From contig JASAND010008626.1 of assembly GCA_030248195.1 (NCBI GenBank), positions 1-64,000 of the forward strand: 64,000 bases of DNA. The letters run 5' to 3'. Origin of the DNA: Trissonchulus latispiculum (Eukaryota > Nematoda > Enoplea > Enoplida > Ironidae). The notes beneath the pieces are model-generated. The model had not been told where the DNA came from, ran no database searches, and saw only the letters and a list, made by a program, of their open reading frames with translations. Position numbers and translations under genes: made by a program. Position 1 is the stretch's first letter. Every line of letters starts with the position of its first letter. Positions 29,293 through 42,383 of the stretch are shown piece after piece.

Positions 29293-29903
29293 CGTCACCA
29301 ATGAACACTTTTCTTCACATCTTTCAAATCCTGATTTCGCCTCTTCACACCAGAACCGTCCAGTGTCAGAACCCCCCCTTGTGGCGCCCCACGTTGGCAT
29401 CCGCCGACTTCCCTGACCGGTGGCATACTTAACGCCACGGTGATCACCCCACACCCCCCACCAGCACCGTCTCAGTAGAATTCGTCAGGCCCGGCGCGGA
29501 CTTCTACCCGCCGGCCAGCCCAACTGGAATCTCGTGTCCCCAGGGTGGCAAGTTTGCACCCACTCCTTCCTTGGCCGATGCGAACTGTTACCGGCCGCAA
29601 CCGCTGTCACCGACTGCAGCCTGGAGCTCTGACCGTCGTAGGTCCCTCTCCGGTCATCTCCCCCGTCCTCAACCCCTGGAGCTCTAGCCGTCGCAGGTCC
29701 CTCTCCGGCTATCTCCCACAGAACTCACTGTCCCATCCCCTGCTGCACTGAGCGAACCAGCCTCATCACTGACTTTACATCTCACTTCCACTACCACTGC
29801 TGCTGACAAGAAGATCTGATGAACTAGAATATTGTCTCTGTATAGTTGTATGATCGTTTGTATAGTTGTGCTGTCTAGATTGGAACTTTAAGTGTACTAC
29901 ATC
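29293..29903. other. GC-richer region between the array and family-C units
   Basis: No supported gene. The start (29305-29350) resembles the tail of the tRNA-related repeat at 38569-38717 (CACTTTTCTTCACA and CTTTCAAATCCTGATTTC). Positions 29620-29720 hold a near-duplicate GGAGCTCT.ACCGTCG.AGGTCCCTCTCCGG. It could be 3' internal sequence of element B. Confidence 0.4.
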
Positions 29904-31542
29904 TGTAATGGTTGTCGCGACTGAATTGAGACATTAATTCACTGTTTTGTTCGTTATACCTCCCCCCCCTAGTAAAAACCTATCACTTTTTTTGCGGTGG
30001 AGAGTGTGGAGGATAGAAAAATTGAAATGCTAGGTCCAGGCTTGAATTCACCGAATTGACCAGGGTAATGTTAATTGTAGGTGGTTGCGTACTCTTCTGA
30101 CAATTAATTTTTCATTCGAATTGATTGAATAATTTTGTATTGATTGGGTATTTTTGTGGCGATTGATTTTTCATTGAATTGACCGAGTTAATGCTAATTT
30201 TGTGAGATTCAGTGTTTTTGTGACAACTAATTTTCCATGATACTGTTTGGTGACAATTAGCTTTTGTGGTCTCTCGCGTGTATATTGCTAGCTAAGTCTT
30301 CTAGATATTGTTTGAATACTTTGAAATTGGTGCATGTTCTTGTGGTCACTTTGAGTGTCGTCATGAATCTGCGGGTTTTATTTGAAGTTGTGTGCTGGAC
30401 CGTATTTGTGCCTCTTGGAAAGTAATTTTGAAAAGAAAATTCATTTTGGAAATTTATGAGTCTGTTTACGAAAAGCTCAAAATTTCGGGCACTTATCTCC
30501 CCAGGAAACTAAGTGGGGTTAATGCGTCCAAGTTTGGGATTTTTGGGAGCCTCCTTCACCCCGAGAGCTGGGTTCATACGTCACAGATAAGTGACGTATG
30601 ACGATACACACACTCACAAAACGCACTACACGAAAGGGAGCCGCAAGCTCCGCCTTACACGTCACGCACGCATGATTGACAGGTCTTCCCCAGAACCAAA
30701 ATTTTCCCTAAATTTTCAAATCAGTCGTGGTTGTGCTGGCAAGCTGAACGGTTGACTCTTTTGCTCTTGCTTGATATTACTGGTTTGGATATTGGACCGA
30801 GGGCCCTACGTGGGAGATACCGGTCGTCACTTGGATTTTAGTTTGCGGTCGTGAGGACCTCTCTGCATTTTCTTATTTCTGAGCCAGCCACGACTCCCGT
30901 CTATTTTTACTGTTCTCATAACTTCTATTTGCTGTGACACCTTTATTCCCATTTGCCCTACGGAAGACCTGTCTTTGGATCAACACGACGCACTTGGAAT
31001 TGGATTAGCCAGGTAGCTTGGATCTGTAAGTTGGAACAGTTAAGCGGAACTGAGAGTTCATGAGATTTTAGAAGGGATACTAAAACTTGAGGATACCTTG
31101 ATGTCAACATTTGTAAATCTCTGTTTGACCATTACACTATCTGACTATCACTCTGTATTATGTGCTTGTCTGTCTTTTTCTGGTGAATCCATTATTAATC
31201 TGTAGATAATCATATTAACTGTAAATAATACCTATGAACATTGCCATTAAAACAATAATTTAATTTCGTTTATTTGATCATAGGGTATTACCTGCGCTTG
31301 AGCGAGTGATAGCGAGAAGAGAGATACTTAGCTTGTTTAAAATTAGGAAGTAACTGGGATCCGTAGAATACCTGGACTTATAGTTAGCTAGATTAAGATT
31401 GTGACCCCTGTGTGTGTGTGCCCTTAAATGACTAGGGAATACCAAGGAGAAAGCCAGTGCTAAACGTGAATCTTCATAGAGTTGCATCTAATTTCTAAGG
31501 AAAGGAGAATAAAAGCGACCCCCAAATACCCTTTTCTTTACA
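29904..31542 (+). repeat. Family-C LTR-like unit, copy 1
   Basis: 1639 bp, starting TGTAATGGTTGTCGCGACTG and ending TTCTTTACA. It is almost identical to the next unit and related to 1740-3330 (minus). TG..CA ends and size suit an LTR, but no primer-binding site or polypurine tract adjoins it. It contains the inverted pair TCATACGTCAC/GTGACGTATGA at 30574-30601. The 69-codon frames inside are duplicated with the unit and are not called. Confidence 0.7.
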
Positions 31543-31548
31543 TATATC

Positions 31549-33189
31549 TGTAATGGTTGTCGCGACTGAATTGAGACATTAATTCACTGTTTTGTTCGTT
31601 ATACCTCCCCCCCCCCTAGTAAAAACCTATCACTTTTTTTGCGGTGGAGAGTGTGGAGGATAGAAAAATTGAAATGCTAGGTCCAGGCTTGAATTCACCG
31701 AATTGACCAGGGTAATGTTAATTGTAGGTGGTTGCGTACTCTTCTGACAATTAATTTTTCATTCGAATTGATTGAATAATTTTGTATTGATTGGGTATTT
31801 TTGTGGCGATTGATTTTTCATTGAATTGACCGAGTTAATGCTAATTTTGTGAGATTCAGTGTTTTTGTGACAACTAATTTTCCATGATACTGTTTGGTGA
31901 CAATTAGCTTTTGTGGTCTCTCGCGTGTATATTGCTAGCTAAGTCTTCTAGATATTGTTTGAATACTTTGAAATTGGTGCATGTTCTTGTGGTCACTTTG
32001 AGTGTCGTCATGAATCTGCGGGTTTTATTTGAAGTTGTGTGCTGGACCGTATTTGTGCCTCTTGGAAAGTAATTTTGAAAAGAAAATTCATTTTGGAAAT
32101 TTATGAGTCTGTTTACGAAAAGCTCAAAATTTCGGGCACTTATCTCCCCAGGAAACTAAGTGGGGTTAATGCGTCCAAGTTTGGGATTTTTGGGAGCCTC
32201 CTTCACCCCGAGAGCTGGGTTCATACGTCACAGATAAGTGACGTATGACGATACACACACTCACAAAACGCACTACACGAAAGGGAGCCGCAAGCTCCGC
32301 CTTACACGTCACGCACGCATGATTGACAGGTCTTCCCCAGAACCAAAATTTTCCCTAAATTTTCAAATCAGTCGTGGTTGTGCTGGCAAGCTGAACGGTT
32401 GACTCTTTTGCTCTTGCTTTATATTACTGGTTTGGATATTGGACCGAGGGCCCTACGTGGGAGATACCGGTCGTCACTTGGATTTTAGTTTGCGGTCGTG
32501 AGGACCTCTCTGCATTTTCTTATTTCTGAGCCAGCCACGACTCCCGTCTATTTTTACTGTTCTCATAACTTCTATTTGCTGTGACACCTTTATTCCCATT
32601 TGCCCTACGGAAGACCTGTCTTTGGATCAACACGACGCACTTGGAATTGGATTAGCCAGGTAGCTTGGATCTGTAAGTTGGAACAGTTAAGCGGAACTGA
32701 GAGTTCATGAGATTTTAGAAGGGATACTAAAACTTGAGGATACCTTGATGTCAACATTTGTAAATCTCTATTTGACCATTACACTATCTGACTATCACTC
32801 TGTATTATGTGCTTGTCTGTCTTTTTCTGGTGAATTCATTATTAATCTGTAGATAATCATATTAACTGTAAATAATACCTATGAACATTGCCATTAAAAC
32901 AATAATTTAATTTCGTTTATTTGATCATAGGGTATTACCTGCGCTTGAGCGAGTGATAGCGAGAAGAGAGATACTTAGCTTGTTTAAAATTAGGAAGTAA
33001 CTGGGATCCGTAGAATACCTGGACTTATAGTTAGCTAGATTAAGATTGTGACCCCTGTGTGTGTGTGCCCTTAAATGACTAGGGAATACCAAGGAGAAAG
33101 CCAGTGCTAAACGTGAATCTTCATAGAGTTGCATCTAATTTCTAAGGAAAGGAGAATAAAAGCGACCCCCAAATACCCTTTTCTTTACA
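31549..33189 (+). repeat. Family-C LTR-like unit, copy 2
   Basis: 1641 bp, separated from copy 1 by only TATATC. The differences I saw are two extra C in a C-run and three substitutions (GATATT/TATATT, TGTTTG/TATTTG, ATCCAT/ATTCAT). The duplication is therefore very recent. There is no clear target duplication around the pair. Confidence 0.75.
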
Positions 33190-33640
33190 TATGAATATAC
33201 CGGAACGATGAACGTGTTCAGCGACCTCGAAAACTCCTGCCGATGAAATTGAACAGTTGAAGACAAAAATGATATCTGTTCTCTGTTCTTGTTTACCTTT
33301 CATATCGCGACATGATATTATGAATGAGATGAAGGCTAATGAATGAAACGAACGAAATGAAAAGTGAGAAAGTGATAAGGGATAAGACTATAATCGGAAA
33401 TAATTCTAATTGTTTACGTCAACAAGCTAATTTGCATGTTTGTATTTATGTCGGCTATCCTTGTTTACTGCAGTCAGTCGTCAGCTTAAGAGAATGTTAA
33501 AATTAAATTTCAAGCTTTAAAAGAGCCAAAGCTTGTTGTTCTATTGGAGGTTCCACCGAGATGTATTGAATTCTGGTCGAGACTGATCTCAGCTCCAGAA
33601 GTTTCTGTTAAGTAAATCTTTTTTTGACTGACCACCATCG
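33190..33640. other. AT-rich spacer
   Basis: No gene or repeat is recognised. Confidence 0.4.
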
Positions 33641-33659
33641 TCTTCTTCGAAAACTTCGC

Positions 33660-35082
33660 TGATTGCGAAACAAGTTTGGTCTTTCAGCCTCGGCGGAATG
33701 GTTTTTTTCCCTTTTCAGATGTTTTTTCCCCATTATGCCATCCACGATCCTGTTTTCGTTTAACACCTCTATGACCTCTGGGTGGCAATTTCTTTGCGCC
33801 AACGGACATTCCCTGCAATGCCTACCGACTGCAATCTCGACTGATCTCCAATGCACTGGCACGATGCCATCAATGTGTATTCCCTAGGTTTAATCCTTAA
33901 GGATACCTCATTTTATGAGTTGTTGAGCAATGCTAACGGTCGGTTTTCTGTCCGTTGGGATATTGAACTTTCGTTGTGTCGTCTGATCGTCATTACTTCC
34001 ATCGATTCCAATAGTACGCATCATACATTAACAAGGGTACTGATTCCTGAGGATCCTGTACCTGTTTTAGCCCAAATTTTACGTGCCCTTGTACCTTATC
34101 ACAAATTTGGGGTGATGGTCCAAGCAGAAAAGTTTCTAGAAAAAGTGCAATTTTTCATTTTTAAGCGAATTTAGTGGTACATTAACTATTTTACAGCCAT
34201 TCTTGAGCAAACAGTTGTTAGCTTTTTTGATTGTTCGATTTGTTTGGAAACTCTTAGAAATTTAAAACAATTTTGGCAAATTTAGCTATTTCGGGTTAAA
34301 ATTTCCGTTACGTTTTAGTTTGACTTGCCTTTCCTGGCACTGTCCCCTTTCCGTTGGCCCTGATTTTGGTAGCCCTTGTACTGAACCTCCAATTTTTGAT
34401 GGGTCCCGTAGCCCCCATACCCCCCTTGTTAAAATGTGCTACGTATTCCAAAACTGTATTGATTTTCTGTGACAGTCAATTCCGTGGTGGGAGGTAGGGA
34501 AAGTCTCTGGTGGTCTGTTCCACGATTTGGGCGCCTACTGTGGCTTCCCTTTATCATGAGTATCGCACGAGCCATCTCGTTTCGTCGTGTTCCACTGTGG
34601 CATCACTGTGGCCCTGGCGCCTCGATTTAGTCGGGCCAGTACTTGGGAGTTTTTAGAAAAATGTATCCGCGTTTGGATGGAAAGTCCATCCAAATCTGGG
34701 TCGGCTTCCCTTATGAGGTTCCTGGTGCAGCCTAAATCCCGTAGTCTTGTGGCGTTTATCAAGTCAAAAATTGATTCTCCTCGCATTCCTGTTTCGGACC
34801 GATTTTTCCAGTTCCGTTATCCATCTTTGGCGCTCCCTCGATCGCGTTTTCGACTGCCGACGCTTCCGTCTGAACCTTGCAGAGTTTCGGGAAACATGGA
34901 GTTTATGGTGCTCTGTCTTTCCTGAGCTCTATCCCGTGGAAGTTACGCTATCTGATATTTTATATCTAAAGGTGACCCGGTGTACAGATAAGATTTATCG
35001 GCATTTCATCATCGTGAAGTATGATCGATTTGGCCTATGTACATCTGGATCAGCATGGAGTTCCAACATACTCTCGTCTTGA
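33660..35082 (+). pseudogene. Decayed coding block of unknown origin
   Basis: Base composition is more even than in the AT-rich flanks. Frames carry coherent protein-like text broken by stops and shifts: LCRLIVITSIDSNSTHHTL and ILRALVPYHKFGVMVQAEKF in 33845-34174, ASTWEFLEKCIRVWMESPSK in 34587-34925, and YPVEVTLSDILYLKVTRCTD in 34747-35082. No long frame survives. I cannot name the family. An old transposon gene or a host pseudogene are both possible. The minus-strand frames here are shadows. Confidence 0.35.
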
Positions 35083-36265
35083 AAAGGGGCGTGTGAAAAC
35101 TAATTGATGCGTAACTAATTCTGTCCGATCTTGTATGATCATTTATGTCAAACTAATTTTCATATTTGTAATTCTGTATTTCTGATATTTCTGCCCCAAA
35201 AACCAAAAAATGACTGACACAAAAATTTTGAAATATTCCTGCAAGGAATAAATTGTTACATGTTTATGTTTTTGTGGTCGTAGATATTATTTTTTAACAT
35301 TGCTTTCTCAATATTTGAAACTTCTTCACAGCAGCTTTTGTCATTGTTGATGCCAAGTTTGCTATTAATCGCCTAAATTTAGGGTGCAAGCATCCTTCAA
35401 AAATACCCTTACGAAGCTTAAAAACGCCCTCAAACACTTCATGAGGCTAGACCTGACTGATGTTCAAAAACTTCCACGAATGCAACCAACTTCCTAACTC
35501 TATGGGGTCCGGTTTGCTACCTGATCATATGGTGCGAAGCAAGATATGAATGTCTGTAGCCAATCAATCCTGAGTATATATTAGTTATTTCAGTGCTGGC
35601 GAGTCGAATTATAAACCCCATGGCGCTCAAACCTAACACTTTGGGTCAGGCTGAGGAAAAGTTTTCATAAATAAGTGAATAGTGGGAGTCCTAACTAGGC
35701 CGCCTACAAACTTTCACTTCTGCATCTAAATTAGTGTCAAGAAACAGGGGTTGATCTAAACTCAAACTTTGATTGCAACGGCAAGGCTTGACGACACCTA
35801 CTGAGTAGGGGACGTTTCATGAATAAGAAATGTTGGGAGATACATGGTAGACTACAGAGTTGATCTAATCATAGTTCCTGCGATTTAACTGTACCAAGAC
35901 ACTACAGGATAACTAGTGCATTATGAAGGAATAATTAGTACTTATATGAGCACGTATAGAAAGGAATATGAATAGTGACATGAGGATTCCGAAAATATAT
36001 AATGTTATGGGACTCTGATGAATATTGAAATTTGCTCGAATATGCCCAGTTCTGCCCAAAAATGAGAAGTGCTGACACGAAACAGAAACTGCCCCCCCGT
36101 TTTCACTGTTGAAACTCAGTTAAACCCTACCCGAGATGCCCATTCAACATCAAGTGAGCACGCGAAAAGACCGAACAATATGACACAGCTATCTAGAATT
36201 CTAGAAATCGATTCTATCACTTAGTACAATAGCAATTCCTAATTAAATCCCAATCGTATGCCAAC
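35083..36265. other. Non-coding region
   Basis: No ORF above background and no repeat recognised. Confidence 0.4.
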
Positions 36266-36267
36266 TA

Positions 36268-37650
<1,383 letters not shown>

Positions 37651-37654
37651 ATTA

Positions 37655-37978
37655 CCAAGAGTAACATATATTAAAGGTATGACAAACATCACATTCTATG
37701 CACTGCAGTAGTCACTCTGCACGCTAAAGGCTGACCATCCCCCTACCCCGCAAATGGGTCCCCCAGTAAATAAATAAATTCTCCCTCTATACCCGAACCC
37801 GAATAGTAATGGTCGAAGCAGACACAAAATTCGCTCACGAACTCACGAACAGATATATATATAGTATTTTGGAGGTTTAACACTGAATCATTCGCATGCT
37901 TTCGTTTTAGCTGAGAGGGGGGGGGTCGGCCGCTAGCGTTCAGAGGATGTATCATGCTTATAAATACATATACTATTG
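37655..37978. mobile_element. MITE family M3, copy 1 (diverged)
   Basis: The left end CCAAGAGTAACATATATTAA and right end resemble each other in inverted orientation. Inside, CGAAGCAGACACAAAATTCG matches the 53514-53891 copy. No coding capacity. A further fragment of the same end lies at about 39165-39205. Confidence 0.5.
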
Positions 37979-38568
37979 CCTATTGTCATACACTTATAAT
38001 TATGCAAAACTTCAATATGCATATGAGTCTACCAATAGCAGGAAGAGAGCGCTACATCACATAGCACTTCATGAGAAGCCAAAAAGAGAAAAATAGGTAT
38101 ATACTCTAATGAAAGGTTTGCCTTTCCTGATCTATTTGCCAGTTTATTAATTTCATAACACCTAAGAGAAGGTGTAATTAGGAAAGCCTTAGCGCTTACC
38201 CTTAGTCATCCTACATAGGAAGAGTGCGAATCGCACTAATTTAAAGTCAAAGCAAAGTCTAAAGTGAAGCCTTGTCTGTGCGAAACAGGAACTGCGATTA
38301 TCATTTGTACACATTCTAAAGCTATATTTCCGGACACCGTTATTCGAAACGACTGATTGAAAGTCATAAATGTTCACCCTAACGTCATCAGAGAACGCAT
38401 GGCGCGAAACACGGATTCCAATACAGACTGGAATTCGAACTTAAGGTTTCTGGGGGGGTATTGCCATAGGTTCGCGCGATTCATACACATCGTCTAGTCA
38501 TGTCAAGTCAAGTCAAGTCAAGTCATCGATTATGTCAAGTCTAGTTGTTAAATATTATCAGCAACACA
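37979..38568. other. Non-coding region with (AAGTC)n
   Basis: A short GTCAAGTCAAGTCAAGTCAA run lies at about 38498-38525. No gene is seen. Confidence 0.5.
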
Positions 38569-38717
38569 GAAAGGTTGAAATTAGCGTAACAAACTAGTCT
38601 CAACGTCCGGGGATGTGGCTCAGTGGTAGAGCGATGGACTGAAGATCCAAAGTTCGGTGGTTCGATCCCGCCCTGGACACTTTTCTTCACACCTTTCAAT
38701 CCTGATTTCAACCTTTC
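38569..38717 (+). repeat. tRNA-derived repeat flanked by inverted repeats
   Basis: At 38605-38679 there is a tRNA-like core. It has an A-box-like TGGCTCAGTGGTAGAGC, an anticodon arm with loop CTGAAGA (GAA, as in tRNA-Phe) and a perfect B-box GGTTCGATCCC. Six bases instead of two separate the 5' acceptor strand from the D-arm, so it is not a standard tRNA. The core is flanked by GAAAGGTTGAAATTAG on the left and CTGATTTCAACCTTTC on the right, a 16 bp inverted repeat with one mismatch. A relative lies at about 53352-53500. It is probably a SINE or a MITE that captured a tRNA. Confidence 0.6.
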
Positions 38718-40088
38718 ACATAGTAGCTAAACAAACAATATTTAATAGATTACGTCTGATTTGAACTGCGAGTTTTAGTCAGTTTCCGTACCGTCACTTG
38801 CTCGAAAATGTCAGTCAACCATCTACGTTCATTTGAGTTTATTTTATTTATTTAGCAATTACCTGGTTGCATGACCAGTGGGCTTCTTAATTTAATATAA
38901 TATAATTTTAATAATTTAATTTAAATTAATTTAATTTAAAGCATAACTTTGCGTCAAAAGTGCCTCTAGCATTAATAACCACACACTGGTTCCGGGATAA
39001 TTTTAGACTTTTCGGTAAATTATTCACACCCCCACAATTTGGAACAGGTACAAATGTAGGTATATTTAGAGCAAAACCGGTACAGGATCCCTGAAGAATC
39101 AGTGTCCTTGTAAATGTGTGCTCATACCTCTACAGGAGTGAGTGGTAAAAACGGATGCATAATAATGCATAATACATAAGAGTATGACAAGCATGCTGCC
39201 TCCGCGAAAATAGTAACATTCGCTGACATGTTTTAATACTAGTGACCTGGTGAATCTGTGGGTAAAAACAGACAGCACAGTACAGATACAGAAATGGTGT
39301 CTGAGCGTAGCGTAGGTGGTCCCACCTCAGGACTCATGAAACCGACTTGGATGCACGGGCGGGGAAGAAAATTAAGTGTCAAGGAAAAGGGGAAAAGGTT
39401 TGGTAGAGGGGAAAGCCAAAGGAGGGCGGTGGAAAAAACAACAATCAAGATTTGAGTAATAGAGTGTCTCTGTGAGTTAAGTCTCAGGTTGAACGGAAAC
39501 GTGGATGATGTATGAGAGCTGGAACTCTGAAACACTAATGTCTTAGAGACTGGGATATTAATTGGACTGCCTTTGGTCGAAATGGAATTTTCCAACAGAG
39601 TTGCTCTCGCTCGCTCTCTGTCTATGTTAGCATTAGGGTTGAGATGTCACCTTGAATTAGGATTAAGTCAAATCCCCCTAAGGGGCGGAGTCCCCCCCCT
39701 CCTCTAAATTCTCATGCTTACAGATTGTAGGGACAAGTCTCTTTAATGCGACAAAAATTGATGTCAGTTTCAATTTTGTTTTTATTAAAAGATCTATGTA
39801 CACCACTTTTCCAGGTTTCTCAAGGTCAACATAAAAATGGGAGGGTGCAAAACAAACGATGTATTCTGGGAGCTTGACTGAAAAACTGTTAATGCTGATT
39901 TCAGGTGAAAGAATGGGAAAATTATGTTTCTTGGAGAATTAGTATATCAAAAAATACTGTGCCAGCAATATTATTGTCCAATATTGCTAGAAAACTGTAA
40001 ATTGGAAATAACTGAGAGTCCTTTCTGTACTGTGCTAGACTAAATAAAGAATGAAAGAAAGTTGCACACCATCAAGAGCTAAAAAAAT
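38718..40088. other. Non-coding region
   Basis: An ATTTAATTT-rich stretch lies at 38890-38945. ORFs at 39239-39595 (minus) and 39258-39455 (plus) overlap in opposite directions and show no domain, so they are not called. Confidence 0.4.
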
Positions 40089-40164
40089 GGGGAACCTGGT
40101 GAAACTCGAACCCGCGATCTTCTGCTTAACGCTTAGATGGACCAATCAACTCAGCCACAGGTGC
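40089..40164 (-). repeat. tRNA-derived SINE-like head
   Basis: On the minus strand a tRNA-like unit reads GCACCTG, then TGGCTGAGTTGATTGG (A-box-like), and later GCGGGTTCGAGTTTC (B-box-like). Its ends CACCTG and CAGGTT can pair. The anticodon arm is irregular. The D-arm text is leucine-tRNA-like. It is not a functional tRNA as read. Confidence 0.5.
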
Positions 40165-41932
40165 TTCAGTAAAACTAGCGACGACTCCGGAGACGGTTCC
40201 GAATTCAGAGAACTTCTCTAAATTAGAGCATTAATGCGAGTTTCCTATATGTAAGGGAAAAGAATAACAATTTAGGCGCCTATATCGTGCAAGTACTAAC
40301 TCAAACCGTCGTTCTTGGCACAAATTCTAGTCTCTGGAGAGAAATTAGGAAAAGTCGATTAGGTCCAACTAATTACAACATTTTAATTGGGCAGAAATCC
40401 AAAGCAAATTGCTCAATTTATGGTGTACCATAGAACCTGCCCTAGGCTGTGCTTATATTATAATGCGACTGATGTTTAGCTAAGAAATCGGGGAATGATC
40501 CAAAAGAAATAAAAGCTGCCAAATCTTAAGAGTTAGTCTGGTTCCTAAAGAAAAATTGAAAAATCGAAAATTAATTTTTTGGGTTGACGTTGTGGTCAAA
40601 CGTATCGTCGTTATGTCAAAACTTTGTTAATTTACGCCTTCGGGCTAACTGATTTGTTGCTAGTTGCTAAGCACATACCTTTAGGATAATGCAGTGTTCT
40701 CCAAATCATGCCACGCTAACACCGATTTATACGTGTGCGTTTGGGTCGTCGTTTGTAGCTAAGTTGAGTAGTATTGAACTCAATAATTCCTACAGACAAA
40801 TTCGTAGGCATGCAAGCAAGGAGAAAAGTATAACACGGGTTTGGGAAATGAATAAAACTATATAGGGTTACTTACTTAGACATTGCATGAAACGTTTTAA
40901 AACTCACAAGTAATAGCCAGATGTAGAGAACTAAATTGCTAAAAGTAATGTCGACTGAAGAGATTGAAGCACTAGGTACAGGTCCTGGTGGTTTAGACAA
41001 AAGAAATTAACGCGATTAACTTAATTCTGAGGATAAAACGCGGGACTTTTGAGGTTGCTGAACACGAATCTGAAGTCTGGTTTTTGCTAATCTCAGCAGA
41101 GTGAGTCAATAAAGCTGATTGTCGGGTTTTTTCAGCGACCTCGAATTTACTGCACATAGATCAGATATTACTGCACAAATACTATAAATTATTGCACAAA
41201 TCTCTCGATTTACTGCATAAACACCTCAAACTGCTGCATATCTAAAACCCAGAGCCGCAAATAAGGATTTAGCTAAACCGTTAGACATAGACATGAGCAG
41301 GAGTGAAAGTTTTGGGTGGAGCTGAATCGGCGGCCGGTAGCCGTCGGAAAGACAGATCTTTTCGTTTTTTACCGGAAAACCGCAAAAAAACCGGACTCGG
41401 GGGTTCGCACCCCCCCCAGCACATTTGGCATCTAGAACCACGAAACGTATGCAGCAATCACTAGCTTGATATAAGCGTTAATGTTGCGACGTTTACCGTG
41501 CTGTTGGCTTCAAAAGTATAAAGCCAGTAAGAAGAAAAAATACTGAACTAAATTATTGTATTTTCTCACATAATCTGGTCTCAGACCATTATACTAATAA
41601 AAGCAAGTGCAGACTATACACAGCTAAATTCATGACTGTTATGTAACATGTAACACTTTTATCTAATCTATAAAAATCCATTCTTGTTTTCTAGGACGTT
41701 AACATCAAATTGCAAAACTTCGGCTTTGCTTCAGCTTTAAATCCAGCAGACTTAAACCAGACCGCTTAGAACTTAGACTAGTACAGCTAGTTAAAATTAA
41801 CTCAATCCTTTTCGCACACAAGGTTCAAATTTCAACCGAGTTTCAACCAAAATTTGTTAACTCTAAAGTTAACGAACTTTGTTAACTGTTGTTATTTACT
41901 CTTGCTGTTCTTCAGTGTTAAACATACGAAAA
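40165..41932. other. Non-coding region with small repeats
   Basis: Positions 41140-41225 contain a degenerate TTACTGCACA / TTATTGCACAAA repeat. A GGCGGCCGGTAGCCG cluster and ACCGGAAAACCGC lie at 41330-41400. No gene is supported. Confidence 0.4.
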
Positions 41933-42383
41933 TGTCCGTGGATCATTTGTCCGTCTGATATTTTGAAAAAATCAAAAAACAAAAATCAAATATCAAACGG
42001 TTGTTTCCTGCGCGTTTGATTTTTGTTCTCTCTCAAAAATCAAAAATCAAGCAATTTTGGTTTGAAATTTGTTTTTCGGGCCAAATAACAAAAATCAAAA
42101 GCGTTGAAATCAAATTCTCGTCAGTTTTGTTTCCTGCTATCAGAATAACAAGAAACTAGTAATATTTCGATAAATCAAACAAACGAAAATCGAAAATCAA
42201 GCGCTTGTTTTCTGCGCGTTTGATTTTTGTTTTGTCCCAGAAATCAAAAATCAAACCGTTTGAGTTTGATTTTTGTTTTTCAGCTGTATAACAAAAATCA
42301 AAACGCAAAATTCAAATTTAGAGCATTAGTTCGTTTCCTGCTGCAGAGGTTTTATGTGGCCATATAAGTCTGTTATATTATAT

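Larger units (their letters stand above)
21463..29300 (+). mobile_element. LTR retrotransposon B, gag-protease type, 3' end not found
   Basis: Order: primer-binding site, Pro-rich leader ORFs, gag capsid, zinc knuckle, Pro-rich linker, protease with DSG, a post-protease segment, then a 189 bp tandem array. Protein text is clearly homologous to element A but well diverged. No reverse transcriptase, RNase H or integrase is visible. There are several frame changes. No 3' LTR was recognised before the family-C units start at 29904. Confidence 0.75.

Noticed and set aside
30392..30601. 69-residue ORF repeated at 32039-32248, with a minus pair at 31278 and 32925
   Set aside because: The identity only reflects duplication of the family-C unit, and there is no domain or selection evidence.
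38605..38679. Functional tRNA-Phe
   Set aside because: The spacing between acceptor strand and D-arm is wrong, and the unit is embedded in a repeated element.
39239..39595. 118-residue minus-strand ORF
   Set aside because: It overlaps an opposite ORF and has no splice context, domain or composition shift.
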